64,000 nt of DNA from Ooceraea biroi (Eukaryota > Arthropoda > Insecta > Hymenoptera > Formicidae): positions 2,692,464 to 2,756,463 of the forward strand of contig NC_039511.1 in the NCBI RefSeq assembly GCF_003672135.1, read 5' to 3'. The notes below the pieces were generated by a model. The model was not told the DNA's origin. It made no database searches and was given only the letters and a program-made list of their open reading frames with translations. Within the stretch, counting starts at the first letter, position 1. Every line of letters begins with the position of its first letter. Shown here piece after piece: positions 37,579-49,006 of this stretch. The translations under genes and the position numbers were made by a program.

Positions 37579-40500
37579 TTGTGTATACATATATTTTATT
37601 TTAATGAGGAATGTTTCTTGTATCCCGTTCACGCTAATTGTCTCTGACAATACGCAGAAAAGTTTTTATTTTTCTGGATACTGTTGAGAAAATACTTTTA
37701 TATTTCATCACCGATCGAAAATAGAAGCGCGTTACACGTATTATTCTTAACAAATTCCCCGCTAGAAGCTCTTATCGATCATTGATTTTTTTCTCCTTGT
37801 TGAATATCTTGATCTCAACTAGACAAGGTGCTGCAAGTGCGCGACTTTAACAAAAAGATTAATGTTTGCGAATCGCAGGGGGTTAATCGGGATTAATCAC
37901 TGGACAATAGTCGGGGCGGAATATCTTCTCTTTCTCATCCGCGAGCTCGCGCCGAGGCGTCGAGCAGGTGCAGTCTGCTTGCAACCCCACTCGCCCGTGG
38001 CGAGGGAGTTAACCGCGATGATCGCACGCTCGATCGCTCGCTCGTGATCTCTCCCGAGGGACGTTGACAAATTTCGAATGAGTGAAGGCACTATCTCAGT
38101 CGTATCGACGACCACGCGCGTTCATCGGGTGAAAGCTGTGCTGCGCCCACATCGCCGTCGTCCTGCCGTGGCAATTGTGCATCGCAGGATGCACAATGTG
38201 CCCGGAGGGCAGCGGGTTGTGCGCATCTGTGCACACTAGTCTCGCCCACGAAGCGCACAAAGAACCGATGCAACAAAGTGAACTGCGATAGGCGCGATAC
38301 TTTGCGATCATTGGCACGCTCATACGAGCCGATCGATCGCGGCATACACGGGAAGCAACGTAAATTGTTAATGCAATCGGTGAGAAGATTCCGATTCCTC
38401 ATGAAAAATAAATTCCAAGCTGCGGAGTGGAACTTTTGTCTCTTGTGCAAGGCATTGTTCCATGTCTTGTGCCACGTGAAAGAATTGAAAAGATTACGAG
38501 GTTGCCGGGGTAATTGTACATTGATGGTGAATTATCATTGAAATAGCTATTAAAGGCGCAAATTGAAGTTGTGCGTACGAAGTGCGGTGTATGATAGTTA
38601 TCACAGATTACACCTTACTATATTGCATCTTGTCATTGTATCTTGTCATTGCATCTCGTGAGAAATTATTACAATAATACCGTAAAGATATTTTTTCACG
38701 TTTCATAGTATATCGATCTCTCCATTCTCTCGAAAATTTACTTTTATATAAATTAGAACTACAGAATGCTTATTTCTCGAGATATAGAGATTAGAGAAAA
38801 AGATAAATTTCGATTACTTTTTTACAGAGAATTCTCATCGAAAGGGAATTCAGTTTGAACTGTTGCAAGGCAACTCATTGCTCTGACAAGCAACGCTTCT
38901 GTTAAGATGTTAAGAGACAAGTGTGCCACAGAAATCGGTATTCCGCGGTACAGATACCCGTACGTGCATACGTGCGTCGCGAGGGGATTCGTACGCGTGC
39001 ACATTCGTGTCGGGAGAAACAGTCAGGCCAAGTAACTGTACATGCTTGTTCGTGGCTACAAAGTGAGAGCCGCAGAGAGAAGCGGCGGGCTCGACGTAAA
39101 ACCTGCTTTTATCAGTTTTGCCGAGGTTTACGGTACTTCGGGTGACGTCTGCTTCTAAGCAGACATGGCCATCGAAGTAGGTCGACGAGCCTGCCCGTCC
39201 GTCGTTTCTCACGGGGAACCTTGTCCTGATATCGTACTTCTCGATAGATCGAAAATAGCATTTGAAGGAATCCTGAAACAATAAGGTCACCAAGTTATTT
39301 TCACCCAAGTTACTTTATAAAAAAAGAAAGACATCATTGAAAAATGTGAAATTGATATTGTGTTACTAAAAAAAGTCGCAGCCGCTAAGCTGGAAGTTGA
39401 TTTTGCGAAAGCTGCACAGAAAAAAAAGAAAAATTTATTCGTGATTAATGTATCACGTAAATAAAATAGAGATTATATAATTTTGATTAAACCATGTAAC
39501 AATGTGCAGTCTTCAAAATTTATTACTGCTACTTCTGATAGTGGTAAATACGATCATCTCTCTTCGAAGAGGAGAGCGATCCACAGTTACATTCGATGCT
39601 ATCGTTATCGATACTGATTGCTCGCATGCATTCCACGCGAGCAATTAATAACGCATTATCTTCAACATCTACAGATGACGCGCGAGAAATGTTTCCAGGT
39701 GACGCATTATATTTCAATCTGAAGACTGCCCCTTTCGCTTTCCTCCCTACACTTTTCTTGCTATTATCTCTCGCAGTGAGGTGATCCATTTTAGTCGTAT
39801 AGAAATTCTAGTCGGATAATCGCTGGCTAGAACAAACGGCGGCGTTCTTCGTAGATTACTAAGCGAATAGGTGCACATTCGAACGAGCCCTTCTTGACCA
39901 GTTTGCGCATAGGCGCGATCCACCCTCCGCATACAATACTCGGGGCTAGAAAGTATAGGTTCGGCTTTGTTCCTTGCTCGTCGGCCGTAAAAGCGGCGGG
40001 CAACAAATCATATCGACACGGGCACGAGGCTCGGTGTTCCCTCATTCTCCTCCCACGCCCTCGATCGAGCCCAGTCTGTCTCCTTATCGGCGAATCTCTT
40101 GATAAAATAATCCCCCGACGCCTTCAGAAATATGTCGCCCGCGCGAGCGCGCGCTTTAATTCGCGTCCTCGCAGCGCAGCGATTAATTAGCGCGCGAGTG
40201 CGACAGAAATCCTTGCAACTTCCAAAGCGGAGACGGATAAATCTTTCAACGCCGGTGGCCTCTTCTGCGCATCCACGAATAAATTTCAGCAGCCTTGTCC
40301 TCTCCGTATAGGACCAAGGATAGCCAGTCCGCGGGGGTGGCCAATTCGCTTTCGTCAGGTCGATCTCGGGGCGACGATAATAATTAAGTAACGATGCCGT
40401 TAATATTGCGAGGTGATCGGGATGAGTAACTGATATACTTATAAGGCACTGGCAGTCGCACTTGACCGCCGAATTGTTCATCATAAATCACTTTTATTCT

Positions 40501-42470
40501 CTCTCTCTCTCTCGCGCTTTTGTTAACTCGTTTAGGTATTTTACGTATAATTCTTTTGACAAATATCATAATTTTTCAAAGCAAACGCACATTTTCAAGT
40601 AGCTAAAGATTTAAGTGATCTCCATATAAATTGGGCTGCACAATAGATAATTTTAATGACAGTCTTAGACAACTGTATCGCGAGAGATAACATTTAATGA
40701 CGGGATTATTGTCACGATCGCCGGCGGTGTAAAATTGTAATAGCAACGTATATGCGAGACGAATTCACGGCTAGTCGCCGGTTATGAATAATGATCGTCG
40801 AGACAACGCGTGGGCGGGCTAGACGTCCTTCTTCAACGTCGATATTATGTTAAACGCTCATTGTCTCGCGCGAATCCTTTGAGGGATTCGACGATGTGCT
40901 CCGGCCGTGTTTGCCGCATCCGTAATTATTTTTATGGAAGCGCGGGAGAGAAGAGCGATTTACGCGTGCCGATAGGTTTACCTTGAAGTCGCTCGCGAAC
41001 TCGATCAGGACGGCCTTAATGAAATGGCCGGCGGATTCTTTTCCTGGCGGATTATGTTACCGGCGTAACTGCGGACCGTAATGGCGACTGTACGCACGTT
41101 ATTACTCCGAAACACGATAAAGGCGCCGGCGGGACGCTCGAGCGTACGAATGTAATTGAACTTTATGCGGTTGCGGCTGCATAATGGAAGATCGACATAA
41201 ACATTCCGCGGTAATGCCACGCGATGGTTGTTTAATCCTTCAATCCCAGCGGTCCAATTTACGTAAAATTACGTAAAGCTCCTGAAACCCTCGCGCGATC
41301 ACCCCATAATCGTGATTTGAAGCTTCGTTCGTGATTAACATACATAAATGCATAGCAATGACGAAATCTATCGTGAATATCATTGAATTATCAATCGCAC
41401 TTCTCGCATAAAAATATTGTGCGAGCGAGTTTATCTATTTACGAATGGCGGAAAGCCCCGATTCTGCTACGGCATAAATCGAAATTACGGATCACACAGG
41501 TCAGGTAGATAAGGATAGAGAAAGAGAGGCAGAAAAGAGATAGGTGAGACTCGCAAAGTCGCGAAAAATAAAAGGAGCACTCGGAGTTGGCGGAATTTAT
41601 TAGCGATCGTGCATATAAGATACAGCGGCGCATCGCAATAACACTTCTTCTAACAGGTTCTCCCTCGCCTTCGATAAAATCGTCGGTGGTCGCGTTGCGC
41701 CTTTTGCAACGCCCTGTACACACCTGCAGGTCGTGCTCCCTCGGTTCGGATTCCTTTTATTAGCGCCATTAGCGATGTCTTTGATATCCGAAAATTCCCT
41801 GCTTCCTGTCTCGTTCTCTCGCTCGTCTTTAGTCTCTCAGTCTTTGTTTCGACTACAATTGATGCAAATTATTTTTGCTTGAAACCATCGCTCATATCCA
41901 ATTTTATGTGTGTACTTTAATTACCTTATCCTCGTTATTCCTTTCGTGCAATTATATTTTTGATGCTATCAGTGAGAAATTGCGGCACGCGGAGTCGTCT
42001 GAATCGGGTATCGCGATCCTCGGTACCGCGGAGGACTCAAAAACGCGGCGCGCAATCGCAATGGTGCAATTAAATTGATCTTTATTCGCGACCTTCCCGC
42101 TTCTCGCGGCGCGCGTAGTAATGGTGATTTTACGGACATGCAAGGAGATACATCGCGCTTATTTAAGAACGCCGGGCGCGTCTCGTAACGCGTAATATCG
42201 TATCGGTATGGCGAGGTTACGCGCGCGTGGAAGGTAGCGAGAATAGCGTAATTAGAAGACGGTAATTAGAATTTACGTCGTGTGCGACGGCGGCGGCGGA
42301 TCGCCTAAAAATTCCACGCCGAGAAAGAACTATCCGTCGCGGTGTAAACACGCGTCCGTCGTCGTTCCCGGCGATTTTACGATCTCCCGGCATAGTAATT
42401 CGCGGCGATTACGACGCGCCTAATCCGGCCGCTCGATTCGTTTAGCATTGTGAACGCGCGTACGTTTCTA
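37579..42470. other. no recognisable gene
   Basis: No element ends, RNA genes or conserved proteins were recognised. AT-rich patches at 38580-38830 and 39310-39530 alternate with GC-rich stretches that hold only short overlapping frames. Confidence 0.45.
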
Positions 42471-43767
42471 TTGGGTTGGCCAAAAAGTAATTGCGTTTTT
42501 TTCCAATAGATGGACATACATGTCTTGAAATGTAACTAACTTCATTCTAAACCGCAAATTCATTATGTAGGTTAACAACTCACAGTTCAAGCTTGTTTTA
42601 GAAAAGAAAGTACACGATTTCGTTAACAATTGTTTCTTTGCCGTTGATTTCAAAATGGAAAATCAAAAAGAACATTTTCCTCATATTTTGTTTTATTACT
42701 TCCGAAAAGGGAAAAACGCTGTGCAAGCTCATAAAAAGTTATCTGATGTATATGGCGAAGATGCTTTAAAACTGCGGCAGTGTCAAAATTGGTTTACTAA
42801 ATTTCGATCTGCAGATTTTAATGTGAAAGATGCACCACGCTCAGGAAGGCCAATCGAAATTGATGATGACAAAATAAAGGCACTGATCGATCCCAATCGG
42901 CGTTTAACGACACGAGAGATTGCTGAGAATCTTAACATATCGAAATCGAGTGTTGAAAACCATTTAAAACGACTTGGATACATTAGTAAGCTCGATATTT
43001 GGGTACCACATGAGCTGAAAGAAATTCATCTCACTAAGCGTATTGACATCTGCGATTGTCTTTTGAAACGTGAGGAAAATGATCGATTTTTGAAACGTAT
43101 GATAACAGGCGACGAAAAGTGGATCGTCTACAACAACGTCAAACGAAAAAGATCGTGAAGCAAGCGTGATGAACCTGCTGAAAGCACTTGAAAAGCAGAT
43201 ATTCACCAAAGAAAGATTATGCTGTCAGTCTGGTGGGACTTTAAAGGTATTGTGTATTTTGAGCTGCTTGCAAGGAATCAAACCATTAATTCAGACGTAT
43301 ACTGTCGTCAACTGGATAAATTAAATGATGCCATCAAACAGAAACGTCGAGAATTGGTGAATCGCAAAGGTGTTGTGTTTCACCATGATAACGCTAGACC
43401 ACGTACAAGTTTGGTCACTCGTGAAAAATTGTTGCAGCTTGGATGGGATGTGTTACCATAATGTTACCACATCCACCATATTCGCCAGACCTGGCACCAT
43501 CAGATTACCATTTGTTTCATTCTTTGCAAAACGCCTTGAATGGTAAAACCTTGACTGCTGATGAGGATATCAAATCGTTGTTGGAATTGTTTTTTGCTGA
43601 AAAAGATAAGAACTTTTTTGAGCGCGGAATCATGAAGTTGCCTGAAAAATGGCAAAAGATAATCAACAAAATGGACAATATATTGTTTAATAAAGTTTTT
43701 GTTTCCCATGAAAAATTCGCCTTTTATTTATATAAAAAAAAACGCAATTACTTTTTGGCCAACCCAA
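42471..43767 (+). mobile_element. mariner copy 3, full length (1,297 bp)
   Basis: It has the same terminal inverted repeats as copy 2 (starting TTGGGTTGGCCAAAAAGTAA), TA at 42469-42470 and 43768-43769, and the same length. It is nearly identical to copy 2 over its whole length and shares with it, against copy 1, the AATG form of the 11-bp duplication and a C-terminal one-base loss. Copies 2 and 3 are therefore closest relatives and probably young insertions. Confidence 0.97.
42655..43704 (+). pseudogene. mariner transposase pseudogene (copy 3)
   Basis: The start is the ATG at 42655 (MENQKEHF). The helix-turn-helix region, WVPHEL linker and first catalytic block (GDEKW) are intact for 167 codons until a private TGA at 43156-43158, where copy 1 has TGG (Trp). 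Downstream it carries the family-wide lesions: TGA at 43189-43191 and the 11-bp duplication TTACCATAATG at 43453-43463, which throws HPPYSPDLAPSDYHLF out of frame. The one-base loss near the C-terminus is shared with copy 2, so the final frame reads through the right TIR. This copy has the most intact N-terminal DNA-binding domain of the three. If transcribed it could yield a catalytically dead, DNA-binding fragment (inference). Confidence 0.95.
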
Positions 43768-46390
43768 TATATTCTAAACTCGTTAACCGCGCGTAATAGC
43801 GTCCACGCCGGGTACGACGACGACTGGGCGACGAACAAGGTATACGCTAATTACGATTTACCGTAACCGGGTTAACGAGCGGGGCGAACGAGCAGATTCG
43901 CGCTAACGATTACCTTAAAATTAACGTCTGTGTTACCGCGATAGGGACTATTTCTCGTGTGAAAGGTGCGGTCGGCAGCCAATTTTTGCGGCCTTCGGCG
44001 CGATAACGAAGCCGTTAAGGCGCGTGGCGTTAAGTGTCACGACAACGCGAAGCTACCGATGCCGGAGAGGAATACGTTCCTCTCATTTCTCCCTTTTTTT
44101 TCGTTGAATCATATCTCGTTTTCACGCGACGTTAATAATTGTCACGGCGCGGTGACACTAGTAGTGCTAATAAAGGTCTGCACTTTTATAGCGAATCACG
44201 ATTCGCGTTTACGCACGAGTAATAAATGTCGCAACGCTAGTAGGTACGTGACTGCGTGACTGTTTTACATTACAATTAGTGTCAAATTACCGCGTGCTGC
44301 GATCAGCATTCCGTCGGCCACGGACGCGTCAATGTGCGTGGAAAAATCCGCGATTACGTTTCTCGCAAAGGGTACTTGCTTCCCATACGCATCGAACGCA
44401 TCTCTCTTTCTCTCTCTCGCGTCCTCATTAAAGAGCACATTTTTCATGCGCGCCATTATTTTTTCATTTGCTTTTCCCCATTAAAGGCTCTTTTTTCTCT
44501 TAAGGATCTCCTCCAATTAGCTGCGCGCCTATTCTCGCATCCAGGTGAAGGTACTAGAAATAACGCATCATTGTTCATCCGCTTTGTTTCATAGTTGTGT
44601 TTCTTGGCCGATTAGTATTTTTGCGAATCATTCTCTTTTCACTGCAAGGTTAATAATTATTACGAGATCAAAAAAGGGCGACGTTGCACCGCACGTGCGC
44701 GATGATTTTCTTCCTAGAGATCATTTTTTCATGCAAATGCTTCTCAGTGTCGAGAGGTCGGATCGAAAGTTCCTCCAAGAGTGGATGCGAGTTAGGCGAG
44801 TGATGCGAAAGAAAGTACAAAGGAACACGGCAGATTTACCTCTGACGCATCCTTGGAAATAATCAATTCTGGCCTTCAGCTTGTGTTTACATCGCCTGTT
44901 ATTTCCGGAGAAATTCGTAAATGGCAAACGAGTCTCCATGCTTCTTGTCGAATTGAACTCGCGAGTAAAATCGCGCAGTTAAATGACTACGTCTACTTTG
45001 AAAACAATTATTTTAATTTAAAATGGGGCGGTGGTAAATATGCTGAAAGAAAAAGGATTTTATTGTTATAATGGAGAGATTACAAAAACACAGAAAGAGG
45101 GACTGAGTGAATCCTCTGAATATAAAGAGATTAGCTTATTATATACGTAGATACGTGAACATTTACTCTTAATGAATATTCTTATGAGAACGACTCGAAA
45201 GGCCGGAAGAGGTGTTTTCTGATCAAGCATAAGATTAGGAAGGAGTTCACACTGTAAAATGCGACGCTTTTTGTCCGTCATTCGGCAGACTTCGGTAAAA
45301 ATTCTGTAATGCGTGTATCCGCCGTAAAATCTCATGCAAGGAGAAATACCAAGGGGAACTCGGACAAGTACTCGCCGTCGCCGAAGAGCTTACTGTTCCC
45401 GTAAAATATTATATCCTGCTCACGATCGCGCGCCTTATCTCCGCAATAAACCGCCGCTTCCGCCATTTCCCCGCTAAAGCTTTGCTTAATTAGAACAATG
45501 TCCTGTATTAATGACCGCCGAGGCATTAGCTCGCGAAAGTGGAAAATTCGAAAGTTATCTGATATTATTATGAAAAACATGGTCTTTAGTGCAACAAGTC
45601 TTGTTAATGTCATATTTATTATAACTCGTTTTAACGAAACGATGAGGGGAAAATCGTTAATTACTTCTGTATTCTGTGTTAAATAATTCCTTAATACCGA
45701 TCGATTGATCGAGGTGAACACAGCATTTTATGAAAATTCATATTTCTTTATGAATATTCGAGAGGTTTTTGAATACGTAGAATTACAATCGTAAATTATA
45801 ATTTTTCAATATTGATTGGAGACTGATGCCGCGGTTACTAATATTAATAATTAATATTAACTTGGAAATTCTTTGCGTTATCTTGTTGCAAGCAATTAAG
45901 GTCATAAAGCGTTCTTTCTCAATGTAATATTTACAGGTTATTGACTCACTTCAGGCATTCTCTTTACCCTCGGCTTCTCGGTTATCTAACGCACGTCAAA
46001 TTCTCTTCCAGCACCTCTCTCAGCGAAGCGCGAAATCTAACACGAAACGGCGCTTAGCGAGCAACTCGTTGCGTAAAACTAAACGAACGAGTCACTTCGT
46101 CAGTCCTGTTACAATCAACTCGCTTTACGAAACGGTTCTCCTGATGATCACGATCGAACTCACGGTGACACTTTTCCAACTGGTATGTCTCCTGAAAAAT
46201 TCCAAAACGTAAAACTTTGCTCCTGTCAAATTATAATCGCTTGGAGAACATTAAGAAAATTATTAAAGAAGAAAATGCCGATAAAGATTTCATCAAAAAA
46301 ACAATTCCAAATTTGTCAAAAAATGTCAAGATATTAAGTGAAATGATAATCGTAAGAAAATTGGAAAATTCTATAAAAGACCGCAATGTA
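43768..46390. other. no recognisable gene
   Basis: Nothing is firmly assignable. A TCAGT initiator-like motif at 46100-46104, a short ATG frame at 46144-46182 ending at a GTATGT donor-like motif, and a 60-codon AT-rich open frame to 46402 lie just left of the next mariner. I list them only as a weak lead. Confidence 0.4.
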
Positions 46391-47647
46391 TTAGGGGTGT
46401 GATTTAGTTTTGAGGGTTTTTTTGCTCAAAAACGCATGTATTTAAATATGATAATGAATGAATACCTTAATCAAAATATTTTCCTTCGTTTTCTATCACT
46501 TTTTCCCATCTTTCTGGCAAGAGATGGATTCCACCACGATAAAATCACTCTTCTTTTCAGTTGATCCATTCGTCGACGAATTTTCGCACTTCTTCCAAAT
46601 TATGAAAGTGTCTATCCTCTAAAGCGTGTTGCATCGACCGGAACAAATAATAATCGCATGGAGCAATGTCCGGAGAATACGCGGGGTGCGGTAAGACTTG
46701 CCATTCAAGCTCTAATAGTGTTTCTTTCACTGATAACGCAACGTCAGGTCGAGCGTTGTCACGAAGAAGAATCACTTTCCGTCGTTCACTCGCAATTGCT
46801 GGTCGTTTTTGGTCCAATGCTTGCTTCAACTTGTACAATTGGTGTCGATAACGATCAGCCGTGACAGTCTCATGCGGATTTAACAGCTCATAGTACACTA
46901 TCCCACCAAATACAGAGCATTACTTTTCAACCGTGAATACTGCGTCTCGGAGTGGATGTTGATGGTTCGCCTGGATCCACCCATGATTTTCTGCGTTTCG
47001 GATTATCAAAATAGATGCACTTTTCATCCCCAGTAACATTCCGAGACAAAAGACTCTTCTTTTTTTGCCTGGCGATCAACGAAATGCAAATGTTCAAATG
47101 GCACTTTCCGATAATTCATGTCGAACCCATTTCCCTTCTTTCTGAATTTTTCCCATTTCATGTAAATGTTTCGTAACTGTTGTACGATCAACATTTAATG
47201 CTCTGGCAAGTTCTGAAGTGGATTCTGTTGGATTTTCGTGCAATAATGCTTGCAAATCTGCATTTTCAAGCTTTCTTGGTTGTCCCGAGCGTTCTTTGTC
47301 CTTCACATCAGTATCACCACTTTTAAAGCGTCTAAACCAGTGTATTCACACGTCTTAATTGATGGGGCAGAATCACCATAAGTTTCCACAAGAATTCTAT
47401 AACCGTCAGCCGCAGTTTTGTTTTGATTAAAAAACAAAAGCAACGCATGTCGAAAATGCTGTTTCGGAAGTTGCATTTTTACGATGATATAAACAGGACT
47501 GTTATTGCATCTATTGCTATAATGCTACTAAATGTCATGGATAATGTCAAGACTGTAAGAAAGAACAGTTATCGGAAACAGCTATTGGAACAAACTGACA
47601 CTACAGCCATCTGTTGCAAGACCCTCAAAACTAAATCACGCTCCTAA
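46391..47647 (-). mobile_element. mariner of a second family, decayed (1,257 bp)
   Basis: Inverted ends are TTAGGGGTGTGATTTAGTTT at 46391 and, on the other strand, TTAGGAGCGTGATTTAGTTT ending at 47647. TA borders lie at 46389-46390 and 47648-47649. The internal transposase relic reads on the minus strand. TIR and protein sequence differ strongly from the three copies of the first family, so this is a separate mariner lineage. The two TIRs differ at two of the first 20 bases, and the gene has many lesions, so it is older than the 28277 and 42471 insertions. Confidence 0.93.
46467..47476 (-). pseudogene. mariner transposase pseudogene, second family
   Basis: The probable start is ATG at 47476 (MQLPKQHFRHALL) and the natural end is TAA at 46467-46469 after GKYFD. 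Recognisable pieces in order are: the N-terminal helix-turn-helix (IKTCEY, VKDKERSGQPRKL, LNVDRTTVTKHLHEMGK), WVRHELSE, GDEKCIYFDNP with the first catalytic Asp, RDNARPD with the second, and YSPDIAPCDYYLF with the third. The gene is broken repeatedly: a 2-bp insertion (extra AC near 47340), a small deletion after HELSESAI near 47095, an in-frame TGA just before KVMLCIWWD, a deletion inside the WWD...YYELL block near 46900, and two TGA codons after DEWIN near 46550. It is certainly inactive. Confidence 0.92.
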
Positions 47648-48959
47648 TACTACAATGTACTACACGAGGTTTCCCCGTTCCAAGATGTTAACGAAACGGC
47701 ACACACGCTCTTGCTTTTTTCTTCCCCCCTGGCTTTTATATTCTCTCTCCGCGGCCCGAGTAAACTATTGAAACCAACTCCGCTCCCGAATGGCCTTTAT
47801 ATTGCGAACTTGCATGCGAAAATTGCAAGCCGCCCGGCTTGCAGGACGCAACGAACGACGCGGCGGCGCACTGAATCACCGGGCGAGGATCCCGAGTTTG
47901 TTCCCGTTGGAACGGACTCCCCGTTTTTCTACCTTGCGGCGGAAACAAAAAATCGCGGTTAGGAATTACCGCACGTGAAATCGTCCCGCGTGTCTGACTT
48001 TACAACCGTTCCGCTTGCCTTCCGAGAGCGGTCGCCGCACCACCCCACCGAGACGGTCGATTCTTTCTCTCTTCCGACGGTTTTACGCGCCTCTAATGGA
48101 GCCTAAGTTGCGCACTATCGGAAGATCTACGACCTCTCGGGTCGACTGACAGTTTCAAAAACCGAGCCTGGGATGCCTCGCGTGGTCGGGCCCGGGTCTC
48201 CTCCCTCTCCTCTCGCTCGTTGTGGTTGTGGTGGTCCGCTCACGGAAGAAGCGAGTTCGATGTTCCTTCGCGTCGTATTTCTCCGGTCCCTCATTTCCGT
48301 TTTTATCTCCATGCATAGATAGCTCCTAAATTTCTGTATGAGCTCTCTCTCAAGATCATACACAATCAATCAAATTGATTGTGCAATCATTCTCGTCTTG
48401 TCTTGATACAAGTTTTCAATATATGATATCTCGACGAAGTTTCGAGCGCAATTGCGCTCGCAATATTTTTGAGATGCTTAATTGAATTAATTTTTCTTTC
48501 AAGGAGACGATATTTATCAAGGATTAATCGCGATATTGTCACGGGATGCGCGTCGAAGGAACGGAGCGATGTTCCGAGGTCTTTCTCGCGCGGGCATTCC
48601 GATCGGCGAAGCGTGACCAATAATCTCGCGTTAGCGGAGATCGGGTCAACTTCTCGGCCTCGTCCCGCTCGGTGTTCCGGAGGCGAAGAAGTGAGAGTGC
48701 TCCTATCTACCCACCTAAAATCAGTAACTCCGATCCGTCCGGATCGGATCCCGGTCGGAGTTACCGCAGGAGGCTCATTATCGTTCGCCGCCGTGGAGCT
48801 TCTAATTGCCTGCATCGCCGGACGGAAATCGACTCGACCTCGCTACGCCGGCGAGATCCAGCTAGAGCGCGATCCAGCTCGCCGATAGAGCTTCTCCGCT
48901 CGACGCGCCGTGAAGCGATCCCATTAGGAACGCGTGCACATCGACGAACGATCAATGAT

Positions 48960-49006
48960 GAGAGAAAGAGAGAGAAAAAGAAAGAGAGAGAAAAAGAAAG
49001 AGAGAG
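48960..49006. repeat. purine-only GA/GAAA tract
   Basis: A 47-bp stretch made only of A and G (GAGAAAGAGAGAGAAAAAG-like repeats). It is low complexity and mirror-repeat-like. Confidence 0.9.

Noticed and set aside
37435..37687. Open frames with THPPNKK...DTFFSITNNS-like peptides
   Set aside because: They lie in the inverted arm of the satellite-core element. The same peptides arise from the opposite arm and the second copy, so they reflect the repeat, not a protein.
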